In this document: positions 57,601 to 64,000 of the stretch, piece after piece
Numbering within the stretch: position 1 is the first letter of the stretch
Layout: each line of letters begins with the position of its first letter
Origin: Pseudomonas karstica
Lineage (GTDB): Bacteria > Pseudomonadota > Gammaproteobacteria > Pseudomonadales > Pseudomonadaceae
Direction of reading: 5' to 3'
DNA: 64,000 nt
Assembly (NCBI RefSeq): GCF_009707515.1
Contig: NZ_WLYI01000004.1
Location: forward strand, 124,001 to 188,000
The notes under the pieces: generated by a model
Told to the model about the DNA's origin: nothing
The model's database searches: none
The model's input: the letters and a program-made list of their open reading frames with translations, nothing else
Position numbers and translations under genes: made by a program

Positions 57601-60050
57601 CCAACGGGCTGGCGCAGGCCTTGATGGCCAGCCACGAGGAACTGGCGCTGCAGTTGGAGCAACTGCAGCACCAGCAACCGCTAAGCGATTCGAGCGAGTT
57701 GATCAGCCACCTGCGCGAACTGCGCCACACTACCGGGCAAGTTGCGCCGCCCGTGTCGCCCGAGGCCACGGGCAGCGATCCTGAACTGCTGGAGATTTTC
57801 CTCGAAGAAGCCGCCGACATTCTCGATAGCTCCAGTGCCGCTCTAGTGCGCTGGCAGGCTGAACCTTCGAGTCGTCAGGAAGTGGAAACCCTGCTGCGGG
57901 ACCTGCATACCCTCAAGGGCGGCGCGCGGATGGTCGAGATCGGCCCCATCGGCGACTTGGCTCATGAGCTGGAGTTTCTCTACGAAGGCCTGTCGACGGG
58001 TTTACTGGCGCCGTCTGCGGAATTGTTTGCGCTGTTGCAAGGTTGTCACGACCGGCTGGCACAGATGGTCGATGCGGTGGTGGCGGGGATGCCGGTCGGT
58101 TCCGTCGAGCGCTTGATCGAACGCATCAAGAGCCTGGTCCACCCCAGCGAGGTTCAGGTCGCACCCACAGGGCTTGCCGGGGCGAAAACCGAGGCTGCAC
58201 CGGTCAATGATCCGGCCGCCGACATGGTGAAAATCTCCGCCGAGCTGCTGGACGACCTGGTCAACCTGGCCGGGGAAACCTCGAACTTTCGGGGGCGTAT
58301 CGAACAGCAAGTCAACGATGCACGCATCGCTCTCAACGAGGTAGAAACCACCATCGAACGGATGCGTGACCAGTTGCGGCGCCTTGATACCGAAACCCAG
58401 GGTCGCATCCTCAGCCGCCAGCAGGCGGAGGCTGAGCGCCTGGGCTATGAAGAATTCGACCCGCTGGAAATGGATCGCCATTCGCAGTTGCAGCAGTTGT
58501 CGCGGGCTTTGTTCGAATCGGCCTCTGACCTGCTGGATCTCAAGGAAACCCTCGAGCTCCGCAACCAGGACGCCCACACCCTGCTACAGCAGCAGGCACG
58601 GATCAATACTGAATTGCAGGAAGGCCTGATGCGTACGCGCATGGTGCCGTTCGAGCGCATGCTGCCGCGACTCAAGCGCATCGTGCGGCAAGTGGCGGAG
58701 GAGTTGGGCAAAGACGTTGAGTTTGTGGTGGGCAATGCCGAAGGGGAGATGGACCGTAATGTCCTTGAGCGTATGGTCGCCCCCCTGGAACATATGCTGC
58801 GCAACGCCGTCGACCATGGCCTGGAGTCTCGTGAAGTGCGGTTGGCGGCGGGCAAGCCTTCAAGGGGGCGGATCAGCCTGGACCTGACTCATGAAGGTGG
58901 CGACATCGTTTTCGACATGCGCGACGACGGCGCTGGCGTGCCCCTGGATGCGGTGCGGCGCAAGGCGCTCAAGCGGGGCTTGCTGGACCCCGACCTGGAG
59001 ATCAGTGACCGCGATGTGCTCCAGTTCATCTTGCAGCCGGGCTTTTCCACCGCCGAAAAAATCACCCAGATATCTGGGCGTGGCGTGGGTATGGATGTGG
59101 TGCATGAGGAAGTGCGCCAGCTTGGTGGTTCGATGGTCATCGACTCCACGCCCGGTGTGGGCGTGCACTTTCGCATTCGCTTGCCGTTCACCGTATCGGT
59201 CAACCGGGCGCTGATGGTGCAGTGTGCGGATGATCAGTACGCGATCCCGCTGAACACCATCGAGGGCCTGGTGCGGGTGCTGCCCAACGAGCTGGAGGGG
59301 CACTACCAGCTGGATCCGCCCCAGTATGAATACGCCGGGCAACGTTACGAACTGTATTACCTGGGCGAACTGCTGCACACCGTCGCTCGCCCGAAATTAC
59401 TGGGCCAGAGCTTAGCGCTGCCGGTACTGCTGGTGCACTGCAACGAGCGGCGCATCGCCGTCCAGGTGGACGCCATGGCCGGCACCCGCGAGATTGTGGT
59501 CAAGGGGCTTGGTCCGCAATTTGCCGGGGTCCAGGGCTTGACCGGAGCGACCATTCTCGGAGATGGCCGGGTAGTGCTGATTATCGACCTGCTGGCCCAC
59601 TTGCGGGCGCTGCAACCAGCTGTGCCCAAGCGTGTGGTGAGTTCGCCGACCAGCGTCAACGACCCCCAACAACAGCGCTCGCTGCTGGTGCTGGTGGTGG
59701 ACGATTCGGTCACTGTACGCAAGGTTACCAGCCGCCTGCTGGAGCGTAACGGGATGAGTGTCATCACTGCCAAGGATGGCCTGGATGCCATCGCCGTCCT
59801 TGAAGAACACACCCCGGACCTGATGCTGCTGGACATCGAAATGCCGCGCATGGATGGTTTTGAAGTCGCGATCCAGGTACGCAACGATCCGCGCCTCAAA
59901 GCGCTGCCGATCATTATGATCACCTCCCGCAGCGGTCAGAAACACCGCGACCGCGCCATGGCCATCGGCGTCAACGACTACCTCGGCAAGCCGTATCAGG
60001 AGTCGGTGTTGTTGGAAAGCATCGCCTACTGGAGCACGCTTCATGCTTGA
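54681..60050 (+). CDS. chpA: hybrid chemotaxis histidine kinase ChpA
   Basis: Large CheA-type kinase of 1789 aa controlling type IV pili, clearly shorter than P. aeruginosa ChpA (about 2470 aa). By alignment to HTLKG I see phosphotransfer-like sites at His48, Thr474 (TQVRGALAM), His637 (HTLKGSAYM), Thr779 (TTLGEGAHL), His938 (HTLKGGARM) and His1076 (HTLKGGARM). Then come the dimer region (KISAELLDDLVNLAGETSNFRG, about 1190), the ATPase domain (HMLRNAVDHGLES, DMRDDGAGVP, GRGVGMDVV), a CheW domain, and a C-terminal receiver with Asp1718 (LMLLDIEMPRMDG). GGAG lies before the ATG. Confidence 0.95.
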   Translation: MVDRHDYVALEWVKDEIAETLKQARSALDAFIDDASRDAIDLCLECVHQVHGSLLMVEFYGAALLAEEIEHLVLALQAGRVSQRDEGLRLLQQALGQLPLYLDRVHSARRDLPLVVLPLLNDLRSARGESLLSETSLFSPQLLVVPALPDDILAQRTPDDFPELLRQWRHMLQQALAGLLREEHGPSNLDDMARLFAQLEALCQGAPLLALWQVTSALVEGMFTGVIANSPALRSLLKACDKELKRLQAQGIGGINQPAPDELLKSLLFYIAKVTRPTPRMQSLKERYGLDEALPDSAVVDAERARLAGPDRDAMGSVLGALCEELVRVKERLDLFVRSDRQHASELDSLLAPLRQIADTLAVLGFGQPRKVIIDQLAVVLGLAQGLREPNDAVLMDVAGALLYVEATLAGMVGTVEPERREESRLPTTDLTQIHQLVIRESCQCLKQAKELIIDCIEAQWDRQRLESLPELLTQVRGALAMIPLPRAANLMRGCNDYVDEQLMVNATAPSPTQLAHFADVLTALEYYLERMLLDHDAPGERVLDVATQGLEALGYLPAEPSWRQELPSLVEENTDDELRDVVLEETEEAPSVLDPLLLDIFRHEALSHLDSLNHFLCQATEHIPLQVSDELQRALHTLKGSAYMAGVLPIAELARPLDQLTREYKAHRLPLGLDEIQLLREAQVLFQRGVGQLDCTPDAPISGAQALIERTQDRLDNQLEALLNAPTTGLRIKHDPPLIASFLAQGMDILLDAESLLRRWQQHSGERQELSALLDELTTLGEGAHLADLHPMDELCEALLDLYGAVEESSLAVSERFFHEAEQAHEALISMLDQLAAGQEISVAPARVRALRELLGEGLEPSATGLIKSDGSRALSISELGEATAQLRQETAVDDDIVEIFLEEAVDILDSAGQSLKRWLLDPGSPAPLSSLQRDLHTLKGGARMAKIGPVGDLALELETLYEGLVDRRYSYSNGLAQALMASHEELALQLEQLQHQQPLSDSSELISHLRELRHTTGQVAPPVSPEATGSDPELLEIFLEEAADILDSSSAALVRWQAEPSSRQEVETLLRDLHTLKGGARMVEIGPIGDLAHELEFLYEGLSTGLLAPSAELFALLQGCHDRLAQMVDAVVAGMPVGSVERLIERIKSLVHPSEVQVAPTGLAGAKTEAAPVNDPAADMVKISAELLDDLVNLAGETSNFRGRIEQQVNDARIALNEVETTIERMRDQLRRLDTETQGRILSRQQAEAERLGYEEFDPLEMDRHSQLQQLSRALFESASDLLDLKETLELRNQDAHTLLQQQARINTELQEGLMRTRMVPFERMLPRLKRIVRQVAEELGKDVEFVVGNAEGEMDRNVLERMVAPLEHMLRNAVDHGLESREVRLAAGKPSRGRISLDLTHEGGDIVFDMRDDGAGVPLDAVRRKALKRGLLDPDLEISDRDVLQFILQPGFSTAEKITQISGRGVGMDVVHEEVRQLGGSMVIDSTPGVGVHFRIRLPFTVSVNRALMVQCADDQYAIPLNTIEGLVRVLPNELEGHYQLDPPQYEYAGQRYELYYLGELLHTVARPKLLGQSLALPVLLVHCNERRIAVQVDAMAGTREIVVKGLGPQFAGVQGLTGATILGDGRVVLIIDLLAHLRALQPAVPKRVVSSPTSVNDPQQQRSLLVLVVDDSVTVRKVTSRLLERNGMSVITAKDGLDAIAVLEEHTPDLMLLDIEMPRMDGFEVAIQVRNDPRLKALPIIMITSRSGQKHRDRAMAIGVNDYLGKPYQESVLLESIAYWSTLHA

Positions 60051-60498
60051 CCATAGCGCCAGTCAACTGACCGGGTTGTTGTTGCCCTTGGCTGACCGCC
60101 TGCTGCTGTTGCCCAACGTCGCAGTGGCCGAATTGATCGACTTTCAACGCGGCGAGCCGGCCAGTGATGCGCCGCCGTGGTACCTGCGACAGATCATATG
60201 GCGGGATCGGCAATTGCCATTGATCAGTTTCGAGGCGACGTGTGGTAGTACGAGCGTGGTGGGGGAGCGGGCGCGGATCGTGGTGCTCAATACCCTGGGC
60301 GGGCGGGCGACGTTGAAATTTATTGCGCTGGTGATCCAGGATATTCCGCGCTCTTACAAAGTCGATAGCCAGTTGAGTTATGTGGATGTGCCGCTGTGCA
60401 CACTGGAGCTGGCGGCGGTGCAAGTGGGCGAACATGTGGCAAAGGTACCGGACTTGATGGGGTTGGAAGCGTTGTTGGTAGAGTCTGGGCTGGCTTAG
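60043..60498 (+). CDS. chpC: CheW-like protein ChpC
   Basis: CheW-domain protein of 151 aa. QLTGLLLPLADRLLLLPNVAVAELIDF and YLRQIIWRDRQLPLISFE are the CheW signatures; the family is diverged from PilI. It overlaps chpA by 8 bases. In P. aeruginosa chpB (a methylesterase) lies between chpA and chpC; it is absent here. ChpC is thought to link other receptors to ChpA. Confidence 0.88.
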   Translation: MLDHSASQLTGLLLPLADRLLLLPNVAVAELIDFQRGEPASDAPPWYLRQIIWRDRQLPLISFEATCGSTSVVGERARIVVLNTLGGRATLKFIALVIQDIPRSYKVDSQLSYVDVPLCTLELAAVQVGEHVAKVPDLMGLEALLVESGLA

Positions 60499-60507
60499 GA
60501 GACAGTC

Positions 60508-60603
60508 TCACTTAATCCGGGCAAAGCGCTCAATCGGCGGCTGCTCGCGATGCTCGGCTTGCCACAAGTCGTAGCTGCTCTGCATCGACAGCCACAACCG
60601 CGC
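60508..60603 (-). pseudogene. C-terminal remnant of a HigA-type antitoxin
   Basis: On the minus strand the codons up to a TGA at 60508-60510 read RLWLSMQSSYDLWQAEHR, then EQPPIERFARIK. That is the C-terminal end of HigA/VapI-family addiction-module antitoxins. Upstream the frame loses resemblance and has no helix-turn-helix part or start, and no HigB-like toxin is nearby. It is a broken fragment. Confidence 0.7.
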
Positions 60604-60896
60604 AATGCATGAACTTGTGGCTGGGCTACATTCGCGCCTAGTCTTCGTCGGTCATCGCAAATGTGCGGGGAGGCCTTCAGGTCTGCCGGGTCCGATATGC
60701 CCGGCCTTGCACACCTGCGTACAGCTGCCACCTTTTTCAGGAGTGTAGGAACAGGCCTTTAGGGTTTGGCTTGAAATCTACTGCATTCATTGAATATTCA
60801 TTACCTAAACCGGAACAGTTCGTCACCCGGCTTGATTGATACCCCCCTCATTCACTCCTATGGTACAGCCCACGACAGCGAACCCGTGGAGCGACC
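60604..60896. other. intergenic region before the malonate decarboxylase operon
   Basis: Holds a 33-codon plus-strand frame (60661-60762, beginning MCGEAFRSAG) that I cannot assign and regard as doubtful, plus an AT-rich stretch at 60775-60810 with ATTCATTGAAT and a following ATTCAT. The mdcA promoter and a control site are expected here. Confidence 0.4.
60785..60795. promoter_or_regulatory. possible regulator site upstream of mdcA
   Basis: Palindrome ATTCA-T-TGAAT, 101 bp before mdcA, followed at once by another ATTCAT. A LysR-type activator (MdcR) controls such operons in relatives; assignment of this dyad to it is a guess. Confidence 0.3.
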
Positions 60897-62567
60897 ATGA
60901 CAACAACAATGACCCCCGACTCGCGCTGGACGCGGCGGCGCGATGAGAAGCAACGTCGGCTGGCGTTAGTGCGCTCGTTTGCCGATGGCGCCGTGTTGCC
61001 CGGTGAGCGAATCGTCGAGGCGCTGGAAGCGCTGATCCTGCCCGGCGACCGGGTGGTGTTGGAGGGCAATAACCAGAAGCAGGCGGATTTCCTCTCGCGT
61101 TCCCTGGCCAAGGCCGATCCGGCCAAGCTTCACGATTTGCACATGATCATGCCCAGTGTCGGCCGTTCCGAGCACCTGGACCTGTTTGAAAAGGGCATCG
61201 CCCGCAAGCTGGATTTTTCTTTTGCCGGCACCCAATCCCTACGCATCAGCCAGTTACTGGAAGATGGCCTGCTGGAAGTCGGTGCGATTCACACCTATAT
61301 CGAACTCTATGCGCGGCTGGTGGTGGACCTGATCCCCAACGTGGTGCTGTCCGCCGGTTTCATGGCCGACCGTGCCGGTAATATCTACACCGGGCCCAGC
61401 ACCGAAGATACCCCGGCATTGATCGAGCCTGCGGCGTTCAGCGATGGCATTGTCATCGTCCAGGTCAACCAGTTGGTGGACGACGTCAGCGACCTTCCCC
61501 GGGTGGATATTCCCGCCTCCTGGGTCGATTTTGTGGTGGTGGCCGACAAGCCGTTCTACATCGAGCCGCTGTTTACCCGCGACCCCCGGCACATCAAGCC
61601 GGTGCATGTGTTGATGGCGATGATGGCGATCCGCGGTATCTACGAGAAGCACAACGTCCAGTCCCTCAATCACGGTATCGGGTTCAACACCGCCGCCATC
61701 GAGTTGATCCTGCCGACCTACGGTGAATCCCTGGGCCTGAAGGGCAAGATTTGTCGCAACTGGACCCTCAATCCGCATCCCACCTTGATTCCCGCGATTG
61801 AAAGCGGTTGGGTCGAGAGCGTGCATTGTTTCGGCACCGAACTGGGCATGGAAAACTACATTGCCGCCCGCCCGGACGTATTTTTTACCGGCCGCGACGG
61901 CTCCCTGCGTTCCAACCGAATGTTCTGCCAATTGGCGGGCCAGTACGCCGTGGACTTGTTTATCGGCGCCACCTTGCAGGTGGATGGCGACGGTCATTCT
62001 TCCACCGTGACCCGTGGTCGCCTCGCCGGCTTTGGTGGTGCGCCGAACATGGGCCACGACCCGCGCGGTCGCCGCCATGCCACGCCCGCCTGGCTCGACA
62101 TGCGCCACGACGATGCCCCAGAGGCTTTGCTCGAACGGGGCAAGAAACTGGTGGTGCAAATGGTCGAGACCTTCCAGGAAGGTGGCAAACCAACCTTCGT
62201 CGAAACCCTCGATGCTGTGGAGGTGGCACGTAAAAGCGGCATGCCCCTGGCGCCGATCATGATCTACGGCGATGACGTTACCCACTTGCTCACCGAAGAA
62301 GGCATTGCCTACCTGTACAAGGCCCGATCCCTGGAAGAGCGTCAGGCGATGATCGCCGCCGTGGCCGGGGTCACTGCCATTGGTTTGCGTCACAACCCCA
62401 AGGACACCGCGCGCATGCGCCGTGAAGGCCTGATCGCCTTGCCTGAAGACCTCGGTATCCGTCGCACCGATGCCACCCGCGAACTGCTGGCGGCCAAAAG
62501 CGTGGCCGATCTGGTGGAATGGTCCGGTGGCTTGTACAACCCGCCTGCCAAGTTCAGGAGCTGGTAA
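60897..62567 (+). CDS. mdcA: malonate decarboxylase subunit alpha
   Basis: Acetyl-S-ACP:malonate ACP transferase subunit of 556 aa, in the biotin-independent malonate decarboxylase. The CoA-transferase-like fold shows DRVVLEGNNQKQADFL, PNVVLSAGFMADRAGNIYTGPSTEDTP and GGAPNMGHDPRGRRHATPAWL, typical of MdcA. It opens the operon mdcA-B-C-D. GTGGAGCGACC lies directly before the ATG. Confidence 0.95.
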   Translation: MTTTMTPDSRWTRRRDEKQRRLALVRSFADGAVLPGERIVEALEALILPGDRVVLEGNNQKQADFLSRSLAKADPAKLHDLHMIMPSVGRSEHLDLFEKGIARKLDFSFAGTQSLRISQLLEDGLLEVGAIHTYIELYARLVVDLIPNVVLSAGFMADRAGNIYTGPSTEDTPALIEPAAFSDGIVIVQVNQLVDDVSDLPRVDIPASWVDFVVVADKPFYIEPLFTRDPRHIKPVHVLMAMMAIRGIYEKHNVQSLNHGIGFNTAAIELILPTYGESLGLKGKICRNWTLNPHPTLIPAIESGWVESVHCFGTELGMENYIAARPDVFFTGRDGSLRSNRMFCQLAGQYAVDLFIGATLQVDGDGHSSTVTRGRLAGFGGAPNMGHDPRGRRHATPAWLDMRHDDAPEALLERGKKLVVQMVETFQEGGKPTFVETLDAVEVARKSGMPLAPIMIYGDDVTHLLTEEGIAYLYKARSLEERQAMIAAVAGVTAIGLRHNPKDTARMRREGLIALPEDLGIRRTDATRELLAAKSVADLVEWSGGLYNPPAKFRSW

Positions 62568-63416
62568 ATGCATGCACTTAAATTGCCCCACCTGAGCCTG
62601 GCCGAACACCTGGCCGACCTGGCGGTAGACGCGTTGCTCGATGAAGCCGACCTGTCGCCCAAACCCGCCTTGGTCGACCGACGTGGTAACGGCGCCCATA
62701 GCGATCTGCACCTGGGCCTGATGCACGCGTCGGCGTTGTCCCTATGGCCGGCGTTCAAGGAAATGGCTGAAGTTGCAATCGAATTGGGCGAGGTGGGTTT
62801 GCCCCTGCGCGAAGCCCTCGGCCGCCTCGGTCGTGAAGGTGAACAGGCGATGCTCGCCACCACAGGTGGGGTGAATACCCATCGCGGGGCGATCTGGGCA
62901 CTTGGATTATTGGTGGCCGCTGCGGCGCTGGCACCTGAATCCAGCACGGCCAGTGCCTTGGCACTGCGCGCCGCAAAGCTGGCCTTGCTCAACGACCGCT
63001 ACGCCCCGCAACCCTTCAGCCACGGTGCCCAAGTCGCTCAACGCTACGGCGCGCGCGGTGCTCGTGAAGAGGCGCAATTGGGCTTCCCGTCCGTACTGCA
63101 ACGCGGTTTGCCGCAACTGAAAAAAAGCCGCTTGCAGCAACACGGCGAACAGAACGCCCGTCTTGACGCCTTGCTGGCGATCATGACCGGACTGGCCGAC
63201 ACCTGCGTGCTCTATCGCGCCGGGCCCGAGGGCCTGCTGGCCATGCAACAGGGCGCGCAGGCAGTCCTTGAGGCTGGCGGTAGCGCCAGCCTGGACGGCC
63301 GCCGCCAGCTAAATGAACTGGACCAACAACTATTGGCGCTGAATGCCTCCCCGGGTGGTGCTGCCGACTTGTTGGCCGCTTGCCTGTTTATCGACCGCAT
63401 CGATGGAGCGTCTTGA
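62568..63416 (+). CDS. mdcB: triphosphoribosyl-dephospho-CoA synthase
   Basis: Makes the prosthetic-group precursor for the MdcC acyl carrier subunit, 282 aa. Family landmarks: [45 protein letters not shown] and [13 protein letters not shown] [13 protein letters not shown] near the end. It starts on the base after the mdcA stop and its stop overlaps the mdcC start by one base. Confidence 0.94.
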   Translation: MHALKLPHLSLAEHLADLAVDALLDEADLSPKPALVDRRGNGAHSDLHLGLMHASALSLWPAFKEMAEVAIELGEVGLPLREALGRLGREGEQAMLATTGGVNTHRGAIWALGLLVAAAALAPESSTASALALRAAKLALLNDRYAPQPFSHGAQVAQRYGARGAREEAQLGFPSVLQRGLPQLKKSRLQQHGEQNARLDALLAIMTGLADTCVLYRAGPEGLLAMQQGAQAVLEAGGSASLDGRRQLNELDQQLLALNASPGGAADLLAACLFIDRIDGAS

Positions 63417-63715
63417 TGGAAACCTTATCCTTTGAATTCCCTGCCGGGCAGCCGGCCAAGGGCCGGGCGTTGGTGGGTTGCGTCGGTTCGGGTGACCTGG
63501 AAGTGCTGTTGGAACCAGGCATTGCCGGAACACTGACGATCCAGGTGCAGACATCGGTCAATGGTGCGCAGCAACGTTGGCAGCATCTGTTCGAGCGGAT
63601 TTTCCGGGAGCAGACGCCACCGGCACTGAACATCGATATCCACGACTTCGGCGCGACGCCAGGCGTGGTGCGCTTGCGGCTGGAGCAAGGCTTCGAGGAG
63701 ATCGGTCATGACTGA
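63416..63715 (+). CDS. mdcC: malonate decarboxylase acyl carrier protein (delta subunit)
   Basis: Small acyl carrier of 99 aa. The prosthetic-group serine is expected in GCVGSGDLEVLLEP (Ser about residue 25), as in CitD/MdcC proteins. Start 63416 overlaps the mdcB stop and the stop overlaps the mdcD start (ATGACTGA), giving tight coupling. Confidence 0.93.
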   Translation: METLSFEFPAGQPAKGRALVGCVGSGDLEVLLEPGIAGTLTIQVQTSVNGAQQRWQHLFERIFREQTPPALNIDIHDFGATPGVVRLRLEQGFEEIGHD

Positions 63716-64000
63716 CTTGCGTGCAAAACACAGCTTCGTCGAACTGGGCGCCCGACAGCGGGCCAAGGCGTTGCTCGACACTGGCACCTTCCGTGAGCTG
63801 ATCGACCCGTTCCAGCGGGTCATGTCGCCGTGGTTGAGCCGCCAGGGTGTTGTTCCCCAGGCCGATGACGGGGTGGTGATCGCCAAGGGCAGCATCGCCG
63901 GTTTACCGGTAGTGATTGCAGCCATCGAGGGCAACTTCCAGGGTGGCAGCCTCGGTGAGGTCGGCGGTGCAAAGATCGCTGGTGCCTTGGAGCTGGCAGC
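63708..64000 (+). CDS. mdcD: malonate decarboxylase subunit beta (partial, cut by window end)
   Basis: First 97 codons of the carboxyltransferase-like beta subunit that decarboxylates the malonyl thioester. SFVELGARQRAKALLDTGTFRELIDPF and VVIAAIEGNFQGGSLGEVGGAKI are typical of MdcD. It continues past 64000; mdcE, mdcG, mdcH and transport genes are expected beyond. Confidence 0.93.
   Translation, partial: MTDLRAKHSFVELGARQRAKALLDTGTFRELIDPFQRVMSPWLSRQGVVPQADDGVVIAKGSIAGLPVVIAAIEGNFQGGSLGEVGGAKIAGALELA

Noticed and set aside
60831..60864. Sigma-70 promoter for mdcA (TTGATT ... TATGGT)
   Set aside because: The spacing of 21 bases is too long and the -10 match is poor.

Overview
The window is a gene-dense, GC-rich stretch of a Pseudomonas chromosome, most likely from the P. 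fluorescens group. Three things point there. The gene order from folA through ilvD, mutM, coaD, the lao genes, rsmD, ftsYEX, rpoH, thiSG, trmB, hemW, metXW, proC, pilT, pyrB, gshB and pilGHIJ-chpA follows, from memory, the P. aeruginosa PA0350-PA0415 region. The intergenic spaces are full of REP/REPIN-type palindromes of the fluorescens kind (arms of the TGTAGGAGCGAGC type). The proteins are recognisable Pseudomonas versions, such as a catalytically dead dihydroorotase beside PyrB. No rRNA, tRNA, CRISPR array or prophage was seen.

Layout. 1-5.6 kb: a plus-strand operon for import and breakdown of 2-aminoethylphosphonate-type phosphonates (ATPase, fused permease, binding protein, FAD oxidoreductase, PhnZ-like HD oxygenase). 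5.6-8.3 kb: a minus-strand membrane protein/GTPase pair (DUF2868/DUF3482). 8.4-17.9 kb: folA, a cystine symporter, phosphorylcholine phosphatase, ilvD, a REP-associated tyrosine transposase (RAYT) framed by two inverted REPINs, rlmI, mutM, a ferredoxin and coaD. 17.9-22.4 kb: a long-chain alcohol oxidation cluster (laoA, laoC, laoB, with laoR divergent) and a perfect palindrome between laoB and laoR. 22.4-28 kb: a rhodanese, a YheT hydrolase, rsmD and a tandem M16 peptidase pair. 28-35.5 kb: ftsYEX, rpoH with an AlgU-like promoter, mtgA, thiS, thiG and trmB. 35.6-42.4 kb: a long minus-strand run (yggS, proC, yggT, metX, metW, DUF4426, rdgB, hemW, DUF3392). 42.4-51 kb: pilT, an NlpC/P60 lipoprotein-like endopeptidase, a TM2 protein, pyrX-pyrB-pyrR, ruvX, algH, a tonB3-like gene and gshB. 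51-60.5 kb: the Pil-Chp chemosensory operon pilG-pilH-pilI-pilJ-chpA-chpC. 60.9 kb to the end: the start of a malonate decarboxylase operon (mdcABC and the first part of mdcD).

Most of this is core genome. The parts worth a second look are small: the repeat families and how they sit on stop codons, the apparent loss of pilU, pilK and chpB relative to P. aeruginosa with REP scars at two of the gaps, the probable export of the lao alcohol oxidase through a Tat lipoprotein partner, a candidate LaoR operator, a relict HigA-type antitoxin fragment, and the phosphonate operon that lacks a visible hydroxylase. I did not find a convincing wholly new multi-gene system.
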